From positions 1-64,000 of IMG/VR virus record IMGVR_UViG_3300027704_000014: a DNA stretch of 64,000 nucleotides; one strand, 5' to 3'. Shown piece after piece: positions 34,173 to 43,300 of this stretch. Both the position numbers and the translations under genes were made by a program. This DNA comes from a virus. Every line of letters begins with the position of its first letter. Position 1 is the first letter of the stretch. The notes under the pieces were generated by a model. The model worked only from the letters and a program-made list of their open reading frames with translations, had not been told where the DNA came from and ran no database searches.

Positions 34173-35279
34173 ATGAATGAAGTAACAGCAAGAGCATCAG
34201 TGGTAACACCGATTGTTGAAAGAGCAATGGCAGCTAACAGGCCCATCTTCCTTTGGGGAGCACCAGGTATTGGTAAGTCTGAATTAGTTGCAAAAATAAC
34301 GGAAAATCTTCCAGGTAACAATCTTATGATTGATATTCGTTTGGCACTAATGGAGCCAACGGATCTACGAGGATATCCTTTCCGTAACCCAGATACAAAT
34401 CAAATGGAATGGTCTCCACCAGTTGACCTTCCTAGCATGGAGCTCGCAGAACAATACGACACAATTGTAATGTTCTTAGACGAGTTGAACTCAGCACCTC
34501 CAAGTGTGCAAGCAGCTTCGTACCAGTTGATCCTTAACGGTAAGATTGGTCAATACCAAATGCCAAGCAATGTAAGAATTGTAGCGGCTGGTAACAGAGA
34601 GACTGATAGAGGTGTTACCTTTAGAATGCCGGCTCCGTTAGCAAACAGGTTCCGTCATATTAATATGGAAGTGAACTTTGAAGATTGGCAGCAATGGGCA
34701 GTGAACAATAACATCCACAGTGAAGTTGTTGGTTACTTATCATATGCCAAGCAAGACTTATTTGACTTTGATCCAAAGACTAGCTCACAAGCGTTTGCTA
34801 CTCCACGTTCATGGTCTTATGTAAGTGAAATCCTTAACGTACCGGGCTTTGCAGATGCAGATCGTAAAGAGCAACTTGTAGAACTTGCAGGTGCTATTGG
34901 TGAGGGGATGGCTATTAAGTTTAACGAGCATCGTAAGATTGCTTCGGACTTGCCTAACCCAACTGATATCCTTAACGGTAAGGTAAAGGAGTTGAACTCC
35001 AAAGTAGCAAAAGAAATATCAGCCAAGTATAGTTTGGTGGTAGGACTTGCATACGAAATTAACGAAGCATATAAAGAAGCAGGTAGTGTCGACAAAGACA
35101 TGGGCGTAATGCTTAACCATATGATTCGTTTTGCCTTCAATAACTTTGAGCCTGAGATGGTTATCTTTTCATTGAAGACACTAATGAAAGATTACAAGAT
35201 CGTGTTTAACTTCCGTAAGGTGTTAGACAAAGATGTGCAATCTACCTTTAACGACAAGTACTTAAAGTACATCGTTTAG
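34173..35279 (+). CDS. MoxR-family AAA+ ATPase
   Basis: 368 aa. Walker A is GAPGIGKSEL (Lys35), Walker B is IVMFLDELNSAPP (Asp103, Glu104), sensor 1 is RIVAAGNRETD, and FATPRSW is near the C-terminal lid. MoxR ATPases work with VWA-domain partners to insert metals or remodel protein complexes. The next gene encodes a VWA protein with a peptidase-like HExxH, so the pair forms a MoxR-VWA module. It has its own promoter and is followed by a strong terminator. Confidence 0.93.
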   Translation: MNEVTARASVVTPIVERAMAANRPIFLWGAPGIGKSELVAKITENLPGNNLMIDIRLALMEPTDLRGYPFRNPDTNQMEWSPPVDLPSMELAEQYDTIVMFLDELNSAPPSVQAASYQLILNGKIGQYQMPSNVRIVAAGNRETDRGVTFRMPAPLANRFRHINMEVNFEDWQQWAVNNNIHSEVVGYLSYAKQDLFDFDPKTSSQAFATPRSWSYVSEILNVPGFADADRKEQLVELAGAIGEGMAIKFNEHRKIASDLPNPTDILNGKVKELNSKVAKEISAKYSLVVGLAYEINEAYKEAGSVDKDMGVMLNHMIRFAFNNFEPEMVIFSLKTLMKDYKIVFNFRKVLDKDVQSTFNDKYLKYIV

Positions 35280-35287
35280 GACAGTTT

Positions 35288-35338
35288 AAAATCCTTATAC
35301 GCCTACCTATGTTACTCCCTACCTAGTATAAGGATTTT
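35288..35338 (+). repeat. 13-bp perfect inverted repeat after MoxR gene
   Basis: AAAATCCTTATAC (35288-35300) and GTATAAGGATTTT (35326-35338) flank a 25-base loop that contains CTACCTA twice. No T-run directly follows, and the real terminator comes next. It may stabilise the 3' end, bind a protein, or work as a first terminator. Confidence 0.7.
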
Positions 35339-35339
35339 G

Positions 35340-35364
35340 GCCCTCGGAAACGGGGGCTTTTTAT
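35340..35364 (+). terminator. Rho-independent terminator with GAAA loop
   Basis: GCCCTCG, GAAA tetraloop, CGGGGGC, then TTTTTATTT. Ends the MoxR transcript before the next promoter. Confidence 0.9.
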
Positions 35365-35409
35365 TTGTAAGTTGTTGTTTTAGTAGGGTAAAAAGTACAT
35401 ATATAACAC

Positions 35410-35437
35410 TTGACTTAGCACATAATCACTGTATAAT
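35410..35437 (+). promoter_or_regulatory. Sigma70-type promoter before VWA gene
   Basis: TTGACT, 16-base spacer, TATAAT; 31 bases before the ATG at 35469. Confidence 0.8.
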
Positions 35438-35468
35438 ATACAGTATAAGAACAAACAAGGTAGGACTT

Positions 35469-36782
35469 ATGACATATTCTTTCGCAAAACAGGACACAAC
35501 GGACGCACCTAAGCCGGCTATTAATGTCCCTGACACTGACAAAACATCTGCAGAAATCGAAGACATTCTAATTAAAGCTAGAGTTGATATGCTAATGAAC
35601 GCACCGTTCTTTGGCAACTTAGCAACTAGGCTAGTGTTAATTGATGCTACTGATTGGTGCCCAACTGCCGCTACAGACGGCAAACATTTTTATTACAACA
35701 GACACTTTACTGCCGCACTAACTGAAGACGAGTGCATTTGGTTAATGGGGCATGAGATACTGCATTGTGTTTACGATCATATGGATCCAAACAGACGAGG
35801 TGATCGTATACACCAACTATGGAATGTAGCAAACGACTATGTTATTAACTTAGAACTTGAAATTGCTAAACTAGGTCGTAGAATTCGTAAAGAGATCATT
35901 GAAGTATGCTTTGATCACAAGTACAACGACATGATGAGTGAAGATGTATATGACAAACTTTACCAAGAAGCAGACGAGCAAGGTCGCATTAAGCAAGTAA
36001 GTTTTGATATGCACATGGAACACGAAGAAGGCGATGACGATGGCTCTGGTGGTGTTGGACAAGAAGCTAATGTACAAGATGGTACTAAAGGCCCAGTCCC
36101 AATGACTGCTGATGAGAAGGAAAAGATTAAGCAAGAATTTAAGAGTGCTACAATGCAAGCCGCTAAGGCTGCAGGTGATGCTGGTAATTTACCTAACGGT
36201 GTTAAACGCATGTTGGACCAGTTGGTTAACCCGCAACTCGATTGGAGAACATTACTTGCTATGCAAATCCAAAGTGTTATCAAAAGTGACTACACTTTTA
36301 GCAGATCAAGTCGTAAAGGAATGGACAGTGGCTTCTTCCTTCCTGCTATGGACTATGAGCAATCAATAGATGTTGCTATTGGATTAGATATGTCAGGTAG
36401 TATTGATGACATTATGTCACGCGACTTTCTAAGTGAAGTTAAAGGCATCTTCGATCAGTACACAGGCTTTAAGATACATTTGTTTTGCTTCGACACAGAA
36501 GTACATAACCCACAACAATTCGATGATATGAACATGGGTGAGTTTATGGACTACGAACTTGTAGGCGGCGGCGGTACAGAGTTTGATTGCTGTTACGACT
36601 ACATGAAAGAAGCAGGTATCGAGCCTAAGAAGTTTATTATGTTCACAGACGGATACCCATGGGGTAGCTGGGGTGATGAACATTATTGTGATAGTTTATT
36701 TATAGTACACGGCACCGGGTACGGCGGCCAACCACCAACCTCACCGTTTGGAATAACGGTACCATACTCAAGGGAAGACTAA
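35469..36782 (+). CDS. Metallopeptidase-like / VWA-domain protein (MoxR partner)
   Basis: 437 aa from ATG 35469 behind AAGGTAGGA; an in-frame start further upstream lies inside the terminator and is rejected. N-terminal domain carries a zinc-peptidase motif GHEILHCVYDHM (HExxH, His95-His99). The C-terminal VWA-like domain has the MIDAS motif GLDMSGSID (DxSxS, Asp307-Ser311), then GGGGTEFD and FTDGYPWG. A charged, Gly-rich linker (about 183-210) joins them. This matches DUF2201-type proteins, which pair with MoxR ATPases. Role in infection unknown; protein remodelling or processing is likely. Confidence 0.9.
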   Translation: MTYSFAKQDTTDAPKPAINVPDTDKTSAEIEDILIKARVDMLMNAPFFGNLATRLVLIDATDWCPTAATDGKHFYYNRHFTAALTEDECIWLMGHEILHCVYDHMDPNRRGDRIHQLWNVANDYVINLELEIAKLGRRIRKEIIEVCFDHKYNDMMSEDVYDKLYQEADEQGRIKQVSFDMHMEHEEGDDDGSGGVGQEANVQDGTKGPVPMTADEKEKIKQEFKSATMQAAKAAGDAGNLPNGVKRMLDQLVNPQLDWRTLLAMQIQSVIKSDYTFSRSSRKGMDSGFFLPAMDYEQSIDVAIGLDMSGSIDDIMSRDFLSEVKGIFDQYTGFKIHLFCFDTEVHNPQQFDDMNMGEFMDYELVGGGGTEFDCCYDYMKEAGIEPKKFIMFTDGYPWGSWGDEHYCDSLFIVHGTGYGGQPPTSPFGITVPYSRED

Positions 36783-37102
36783 TGACATTCAGTAGTGCTA
36801 GAAGTATACAACCTATATATAGAAACGAACTTTCCGAATGGGAGTTTGATAAGTTATGCCAATGCCGCGGTAGCTTAGCCGAAACAATGTTATTACAACG
36901 AGCAAGAGTTGCAAACACTAAACCCAGTTATGTCGAAGACGGTGTAGTTGAGGCAGGTTTGTTAGAGTATATAGGCATTAATGCTAGAGGACTGTATTAT
37001 ATCCAACGAGGCTACTGTAATTTTACAGCATATTTTGAAATATTAAATGATCAAATTGACTTTCTTAATATGGTAGAAAAACACGCCACAAATTACCAGT
37101 AA
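36782..37102 (+). CDS. Hypothetical protein, 106 aa
   Basis: Starts on the last base of the VWA stop, so likely co-translated with it. Helical first half (EWEFDKLCQCRGSLAETMLLQRARV) and mixed second half. No known domain. It may be a third part of the MoxR-VWA module. Confidence 0.5.
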   Translation: MTFSSARSIQPIYRNELSEWEFDKLCQCRGSLAETMLLQRARVANTKPSYVEDGVVEAGLLEYIGINARGLYYIQRGYCNFTAYFEILNDQIDFLNMVEKHATNYQ

Positions 37103-37116
37103 CAGTTAAAACATCT

Positions 37117-37124
37117 GTTAAATA
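37117..37124 (+). promoter_or_regulatory. Possible late promoter GTTAAATA
   Basis: GTTAAATACTAAAC, one base off GATAAATA, 30 bases before the ATG at 37154. Flanked by AACAG...CTGTT, a short inverted repeat. Confidence 0.4.
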
Positions 37125-37153
37125 CTAAACATAAACTATTAGGAGTTATTTAA

Positions 37154-37441
37154 ATGACAAAAGAAACATCAAACATTGAAGCAGAAATGCCAGATGTCCC
37201 AGAAGCTGAAGCAGGTGCTGAAGCAGGAATTCCAGAAAGTATTAATCTTTCTGACTTAGGAACACTATTACAGATTGTTGATCTATCAACACAACGTGGT
37301 GCTTTCCGAGGTGCTGAACTTACCCAAGTAGGTGCAGTATTTGACAAACTAAACACGTTCTTATCATACGTTCAACAGCAACAAGCTGAACGCGAAGAAG
37401 AGCAAACAGACGCTCCAGAAGAAGCAGCGTCAGAGGAATAA
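37154..37441 (+). CDS. Acidic protein, possible virion/scaffold component, 95 aa
   Basis: Clear TAGGAGTTATTTAA ribosome site. Very acidic and Ala-rich ends (EAEMPDVPEAEAGAEAG; REEEQTDAPEEAASEE) surround a hydrophobic core (INLSDLGTLLQIVDLSTQRGAFRG). I recall similar proteins in marine T4-like phages. Late-type motif upstream suggests virion or assembly function; unproven. Confidence 0.5.
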   Translation: MTKETSNIEAEMPDVPEAEAGAEAGIPESINLSDLGTLLQIVDLSTQRGAFRGAELTQVGAVFDKLNTFLSYVQQQQAEREEEQTDAPEEAASEE

Positions 37442-37444
37442 ATT

Positions 37445-38107
37445 ATGGCTACTCCAATGAAACATGTAGGTAAAGTCGGCGAAAAGCCTTGTGTAGTTCT
37501 CTATAGAGAAGTACCAGGTGAATCAGATTTTGCATTAATTGTACAAACAACTAACTTACCAGATGCACAACACGATGCATTAATGAATATTGTCCAAAGT
37601 GCAGAAGCACAAGAAGCAAATGAAATTGCTGATGTATTAGATAGACGTCAGTTTAGTGATGGCAGTAACATGCTACAACAATTACATTTTGACAAACGAA
37701 TTGAAAAGGTATCAGTAAACTTGGTAAATTTAACGCCAACGCCAGCTGATAGTATTTCTCTCGCTGAAGTTAATGCTGAGATAAGAAAGATTGGAAACAA
37801 TTCTAATCCACCTCTAAAGACAGACGCAATTCAACAAATGGATAACCTTGATAACCAACCTGTAACTGCTAACCCAGTTGTTGCCGAAAGCGACCCAACA
37901 TTAGCAGCAGCTAATGCACCAGTCATGGAAGGCGATGTTAACGAGTCACAAATTGCTCTTAACTTACTACAACAAGCAACTATCTTAGAAGACGATGCAC
38001 ATGCTATTATGAATGATGCAGAAGCTAAAAGACAAGAAGCTTACCGCTTAAATCCAGACCTCGAGCCGAGGAAAGGACCAGGTAGACCAAAAAAAATCAT
38101 TAGTTAG
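37445..38107 (+). CDS. Putative DNA-binding/virion protein with AT-hook tail, 220 aa
   Basis: Three bases after the acidic gene. N-terminal beta-like domain (KPCVVLYREVPGESDFALIVQTT), a long Ala/Asn/Gln-rich middle with low complexity, a helix rich in Glu/Ala, and a C-terminal RKGPGRPKKI, which is the AT-hook core (GRPKK). An AT-hook suggests binding to AT-rich DNA, possibly phage DNA in the capsid or during packaging. Confidence 0.55.
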   Translation: MATPMKHVGKVGEKPCVVLYREVPGESDFALIVQTTNLPDAQHDALMNIVQSAEAQEANEIADVLDRRQFSDGSNMLQQLHFDKRIEKVSVNLVNLTPTPADSISLAEVNAEIRKIGNNSNPPLKTDAIQQMDNLDNQPVTANPVVAESDPTLAAANAPVMEGDVNESQIALNLLQQATILEDDAHAIMNDAEAKRQEAYRLNPDLEPRKGPGRPKKIIS

Positions 38108-38139
38108 TTAACAGGCGTACAAACGTCAAGGGAGGCGGT

Positions 38140-38475
38140 ATGGCAGGGCAGGGTGAAGCAGCTCGAATCGTTCTTGTTGGTAAATCGAAGAACAAGGGCA
38201 AATTTAAGGATAAAAGTTTTTTGTCGGATATCAACCCTACTGAGATCCCTAAAAGATTTATTGTTAAGATAACAGTAACATTTGAAACCGGCGACAAAGT
38301 TGATTTCGATACGAGCAATATTGCAGAAACATTTACTATAGACGAAATGCAAGATTGGTTAAAGAAGATAGATACTAAGCATGCTATTATAAAGGTTGAG
38401 ATTATGTTAGACTTGGATCTAATATATTCAACAGTAAAAGAAGATGCTGACACTATCTTTAGTAAGTACTTCTAA
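38140..38475 (+). CDS. Conserved hypothetical protein, 111 aa
   Basis: ATG behind AAGGGAGGCGGT. Basic N-terminus (GKSKNKGKFKDKSF), then a beta-rich core (RFIVKITVTFETGDKVDFDTSN) and helix (TIDEMQDWLKKI). Last gene of the plus-strand block before the terminator at 38496. Function unknown. Confidence 0.5.
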   Translation: MAGQGEAARIVLVGKSKNKGKFKDKSFLSDINPTEIPKRFIVKITVTFETGDKVDFDTSNIAETFTIDEMQDWLKKIDTKHAIIKVEIMLDLDLIYSTVKEDADTIFSKYF

Positions 38476-38495
38476 AGAAGAACTTCTATAAGTTT

Positions 38496-38519
38496 AAGCC
38501 TCCGGAAGGGGGCTTTTTT
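38496..38519 (+). terminator. Rho-independent terminator between convergent blocks
   Basis: AAGCCTCC, GGAA loop, GGGGGCTT and six T bases. It closes the plus-strand block; the minus-strand island ends at 38518 from the other side. Confidence 0.85.
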
Positions 38520-38739
38520 ATGAGTGTGTTTTTGGTGCGTTGTATAAGTTGATTGGTGGAAGTTCTAGTTCAGGCCAGTCTATACATTGCTTCTTGAGTA
38601 ACTTGGTATTTTTCTTTGCAAACTTCTTACACATCTTTTTTGACATAGGACACTTTAAACACTTTCCGCATTTGGAGCCTATAAGATGATATCGATCTGT
38701 GTCACCGTCTACTACGGCGTGGCATATACACTTGTACAC
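38518..38739 (-). CDS. BFD-like [2Fe-2S] mini-ferredoxin
   Basis: 73 aa. MYKCICHAV (Cys4, Cys6) plus IGSKCGKCLKC (Cys24, Cys27) follow the CxC...CxxC ligand pattern of bacterioferritin-associated ferredoxin-type [2Fe-2S] domains, with a shorter spacer. Two more cysteines (Cys30, Cys37) and a Lys-rich region follow. It could carry electrons or hold iron. It is the last gene of the left minus-strand operon, adjacent to the P-loop NTPase. A zinc-binding alternative cannot be excluded. Confidence 0.55.
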   Translation of the reverse strand: MYKCICHAVVDGDTDRYHLIGSKCGKCLKCPMSKKMCKKFAKKNTKLLKKQCIDWPELELPPINLYNAPKTHS

Positions 38740-39257
38740 TACAACCCTTTAAGTATGGTATCAACGGTGTTTTCCGTAACGTGTAACGCATTGTAAGGGC
38801 AGCTGTTAGCGTTTAGCACAGCTACTATGTCTTTGTCTATCTGTTGACTGTGTGCTTTGTCCTGTGCTCTACCAACGTCATCGAACTGGTCTCTGCGTTT
38901 AAGTACTACGTTGATGTTGTCATATAAGTTATAACATTCTAATGCTAGTTTATCCATAACGTCTGTGTACATAGGACCGTCGTATACATTACGATACACA
39001 ATACTAAGCAACACAGGGCTGTCTGTAATAATGTAATCTACTTTGTCTTTGAGTCTTACTAGTTTGCGGTGTTGATGTGCTAGTACCCATAGTTGGTCTT
39101 TGAGCATAGGTACATTACCTTCCCAAACACATTCCTTAGCAAATTCAGTTACTAGTTCAACACTATAACCTTGTGCTTTCATTTTGTAAAACAAGCCTGA
39201 TGCTTGAGTGCTCTTGCCTGAGCCAGGACCGCCATAAAAGTTTATTACTTTAGTCAC
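38739..39257 (-). CDS. P-loop NTPase / kinase-like protein
   Basis: 172 aa. Walker A GGPGSGKSTQ (residues 9-18), IITDSPVLL as the Walker B/second acidic motif, and a lid part RRDQFDDVGRAQDKAHSQQID. This resembles NadR/AAA_28-type small-molecule kinases of phages, which phosphorylate nucleosides or nicotinamide riboside. The substrate is not evident. It overlaps the thioesterase gene by eight bases. Confidence 0.75.
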   Translation of the reverse strand: MTKVINFYGGPGSGKSTQASGLFYKMKAQGYSVELVTEFAKECVWEGNVPMLKDQLWVLAHQHRKLVRLKDKVDYIITDSPVLLSIVYRNVYDGPMYTDVMDKLALECYNLYDNINVVLKRRDQFDDVGRAQDKAHSQQIDKDIVAVLNANSCPYNALHVTENTVDTILKGL

Positions 39258-39669
39258 TTAATGTTCTTCCTCTGTTATGTTCGTAGGGTGTAGAATCAAC
39301 TAGTAAGGCATCCATGCTCTTGTGATGAGGTGCTGGCTTTCCATCATTACCTAAGTTAACAAATACTAATTTATTAATTGTGGTAATAATCTGCTTAGTT
39401 TTTTTATTACGCACTATGCAATTAATTGTTATACTTGTTCTTCCCATAGCAATAGTATCCATCCCAATCTCAACTATGTCGCCTCTAACAGCCGTAGAAA
39501 CAAATTGAATGTCAGTCATACTAGCAGTAACAATACGATCATTGCCTAACTGACAAGTACAATATATGTATGCTTCTTCATCTATCCAATCAAGTACTCT
39601 GCCTCCAAATAATGTTGCATTAGAGTTTAAGTCTTTGTGCGTAACCATCTTCCTTGTAAAGTATTTCAT
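39250..39669 (-). CDS. YciA-like acyl-CoA thioesterase (hotdog fold)
   Basis: 139 aa. The N-terminal MVTHKDLNSNATLFGGRVLDWIDEEAYIYC is the classical acyl-CoA thioesterase opening (N-x-x-G-xx-fGG-xx-m-x-WiD-x-A), with the catalytic Asp in WIDE. RTSITINCIVRN and INKLVFVNLG complete the hotdog. It would hydrolyse acyl-CoA. Why a phage carries it within a decoration island is unclear; it could free or trim an acyl thioester. Confidence 0.8.
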   Translation of the reverse strand: MKYFTRKMVTHKDLNSNATLFGGRVLDWIDEEAYIYCTCQLGNDRIVTASMTDIQFVSTAVRGDIVEIGMDTIAMGRTSITINCIVRNKKTKQIITTINKLVFVNLGNDGKPAPHHKSMDALLVDSTPYEHNRGRTLSD

Positions 39670-40331
39670 TTATATCCTATCTGCATAAATCTACTGTACA
39701 CTGGTATCTTTAGTTCTCCGGCATACAAAGTTCTTTTTAAAGGATAGCGTTCTTGCATATCCTCGACACTAGAGCAAGTGTTTATATGATCGTCGTACTC
39801 GTCTGAGTTATTAGTTTGCATAATAATTAATTGATCATTACCCACACTGTCAAACCAGTCGTTGTTCATATGTTCACAGCTCGTGTTTATTATAGCATAA
39901 GGTTTTACAGAAATCAACTCCCCTTCTGTGATAAATTCCATATTCTGGCAATTAAGTTCATTTACATCAGCAACTATACCTTTGAACTTCCAGCCCGGTA
40001 AGTATTGCCTGTTAAGATATTCAGCTAGTTCAATACTTTTAGGGTCCATGTCAAAACCATAGATTCTATCTATAGGTATAGCTCTGTGTAATAGAGGAAC
40101 TAATGCTCCTACCCAGCAACCTAGTATAGCCCATGTTTGGTAAGACTGTATACTAGTATTAGCAAGTGTGTGCAATAGCCATGCTTTGCTTACTAGTTGC
40201 CCTATGCTGAATGCATCCTTAGGGTACTTGTTCGTGTTTACTTCGTGTATAAGTGTAGGCGGAATATTAACACCACAGTCATCTAACCAGTGGTGTACGC
40301 TATCCCAATCACTAAGTGTTATCTTGTTCAT
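39666..40331 (-). CDS. Class I SAM-dependent methyltransferase-like protein
   Basis: 221 aa. AILGCWVGALVPLL is motif I (glycine-rich strand-loop) and RIYGFDMDPKSIELAEYL is the acidic loop that binds the SAM ribose; GIVADVNEL and AIINTSCEHM follow as later strands. Substrate unknown. It overlaps the large repeat protein gene by 20 bases and the thioesterase gene by four, within one operon. Confidence 0.7.
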   Translation of the reverse strand: MNKITLSDWDSVHHWLDDCGVNIPPTLIHEVNTNKYPKDAFSIGQLVSKAWLLHTLANTSIQSYQTWAILGCWVGALVPLLHRAIPIDRIYGFDMDPKSIELAEYLNRQYLPGWKFKGIVADVNELNCQNMEFITEGELISVKPYAIINTSCEHMNNDWFDSVGNDQLIIMQTNNSDEYDDHINTCSSVEDMQERYPLKRTLYAGELKIPVYSRFMQIGYK

Positions 40332-43300
40332 ATTGTATTTTTAGCCAATCAAAGTTATTAATGTTTAATAGCACTTCCGCATTATCCTTGTTCTCTTTTG
40401 CAAACGCCACCGCTTGTTCTGCACCTGCTTTTGCGTCATCTTTAAAGTCTGCATCTGGGTTAGGGTTTAGCCATGCATCTAAACGCTCTTTGCTTTCTAT
40501 ATCATCGTTGAGTGATAGTTTAACGCACTCCCTAAACGCACTACGCCACGCACTGTAAGCGTCTGTGTTGAATCTTGTGTAGCAACTAAGCTCAGGTATA
40601 GCCTTAAATCTACTACTTAGTCCTGTTGTAAAGTCTAGTCCCCATGTAGTTGCATCTCTAACCATTTGCGTTGGGAATAGTTTAACACCGCCGTAACCGT
40701 ATTCAAGTCCGTTAATTAAGTTCATACTGTTCCATACATGAACTACTTCTTCGTCATATACATCTGGCATGTATGAAAAGTCAAAACTGTCTAATACATC
40801 AGCATCGCCATCAACTACCCAAAACATATTACTAGTAACACGGTTACTAGCATGCTGGTGAGCATTAAATATGCCGTCTATATCTTTAATCCATATTAGG
40901 TTAGGTTTACGTTTGGATACTGTAGCAAGTTCACTTACCCGTTGCTGTAACTTCTCAAAACGTTCTGCTGCTTTAGGTTCATTGTAACTTAAAAATATAA
41001 TGTCAAACATTTCTGTGATACTTCCTTGTTCACGAACGTACTGTACGTTCTTAATTTTGTTTAATTGTAAATCTGCTGTGGTTAACTTACTATAGTCTCC
41101 GTTAGTAGGCCATAGTCTAAGTCCACCATATCCGTGTGTTTGACCTGTTAAATCATTTACTTTCTGCCAGCAATGTATCTTGTTTATGTCTGCTACTTTA
41201 GGTGAGAATCCTAGTTTAGTAGGCGTTGCTTGTACGTCTGTATCTGTGTTTGGATTCACACTCCACACAAACGGCACTGGTTCGCCTGTTTCATACCCGT
41301 CTCTATAACTTTCTAGTTCGTCTAAGAAGTCGTCTCTATTGTAACTGTCTAGTCTAATGATTGGCCACTTAGGACGTAAACTTGCTTCCACAGTCATTAG
41401 TTTTAAGTTGCCTAAACTGTTGTTTAGTATCTGGTCATCAGTAAATTCCCACTCATCAAATAGGTTTTTAGGCACTAATCTAATGTTCTTATGTTCGCCA
41501 TCTTCGTTTAAAAAGACATGCATAAAGCCTGTATCGTACTGTGTAGGATAGTAATCGAAGTTAAAATCTGGCGATACTTGGGTATGTAAGTCAACAACCC
41601 AGAACATACTGGTGTCTGTAGTTGCACACAAGCGTCTGTAAGCGGCGTCTAGTGTTCCGGTGTAATCTTGTGGGTCTAAAGTATAAACAGGGTACTGTTG
41701 CTGTTTACAAGCAGGCTCGCGGATGAATTTAGGGCGACCTTTTGCGTTAGGTACCTTAGGACATAGTGCAACACCAGCATAATCGTATTGTCTGCCTGTA
41801 AGAGGATTAAGTTTTTGCCATACATGCTTCTTGCCTTTATCCCATACCGGAGGAACGTATGAGAAATCAAACTCTTCTAATACATCTACTTCTGAGTCTA
41901 TTACCCAGAACCAGTCTTTGGTTGTGTTTGCTCTGCCTTCTTCTTCAGTGCTATAATGATCAAACACAGGTTTAGTAAAGGGCGATTCTTCATGTATCTT
42001 AGTTTCTGCTTCTTCCCAATTTAACGGTAGCCAGCGAACTCCACCCATTGCTTCTGGATACTTATGTTCAAGTTGCCCGTCTACATGAAATGTGTGTATA
42101 AAATTTTTCTCAAAATTACTAGGTAACCATTCAATTTCTTCGTCAAGTTGATACTCGCTATCAATTAACCAGCACTGTCCATTTGACTGTGTATAGTCAT
42201 TAGGGTCAGTAACAAAGTACATAGGGTAGCGTTTTGCCTTGACAGGAATGTCTGCATGTATTACAACATCCTCATTTCTGTCTACTGGAACCCAGCGAAC
42301 TCCACCCATTGCTTCTGGATATTTGTGCTTTAACTGATCAGGAACATGAAATGTGTGTACGTTCTTCATTTCAAATACACTTGGACTCCAATCTATGTCA
42401 TCATCAATTTGATATTCTTTGTCTATGATCCAGCAGTCTTGTGTAACAATACTATAGTCGGTTACATCATCAACAAACAGGATAGGATATTCTTTCTTGT
42501 GTTGTTGCATGGAACCTTTATACTTTGTAGATGTGTTTTCGTTGTGAGTTTTAGGCACAAGGTATATGCCGCCTTCTTGCTCAGGATACTTATGCTGTAA
42601 CTGATCATCTACTTTAAAATTAAGTAAATATTTTTGCTCATCTTTAGTAGGTACATATTTAAATACGTTACTAATAGTGTGTTCTGCATCAACAACCCAG
42701 CACATCTTTGTTCTGCTTTTCTTAATACATGCATCAAAGTTACTCGGCTCTGCTATGTAAAACACATCAAAACGCACAGGTACAGTACTTGCTTGATACT
42801 TATGCTTAGTCATATCAAAGTTTTTGTTCATTAACCGCACACCGCCACAACGATTATCCCAAGCGTCTGTGTAGTCTGCTGGGTAACGTTCTTCTAAGTG
42901 TCCTGGTATTTTAAATACGTGAATATACTCTTGTTCGTGTAATGCAGGAACATATAGCAGTTTACCATTAAACTGGAACTCTCTGTCTACTATCCAAAAC
43001 CATTCAGACTTACTACGCTCTGCATACTCGCTGTACGTTTCGGCATTGAAGTCATCGCTATCGATGTAAAATACATCATACGCTTCATCCTCAATTGGAC
43101 AATCAGGATGTATTTTAGTTTCTGCTTTTTTATAGTTTTTAGGTACTAGTCTAATACCGCCCATTGCTTGTGGATATTTGTCTTGCAACTGATATGGCAT
43201 TCTAAATACATGTAGCATATCATCTTCAAACGGACTAGGTACCCAGTCGACAGTAGAAAAATTTACTGCATGTTGTGCATCTATCATCCATACATAATCT

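Noticed and set aside
35337-35468. N-terminal extension of the VWA protein upstream of 35469
   Set aside because: This part holds a terminator and a consensus promoter; the ATG at 35469 has a good ribosome site.
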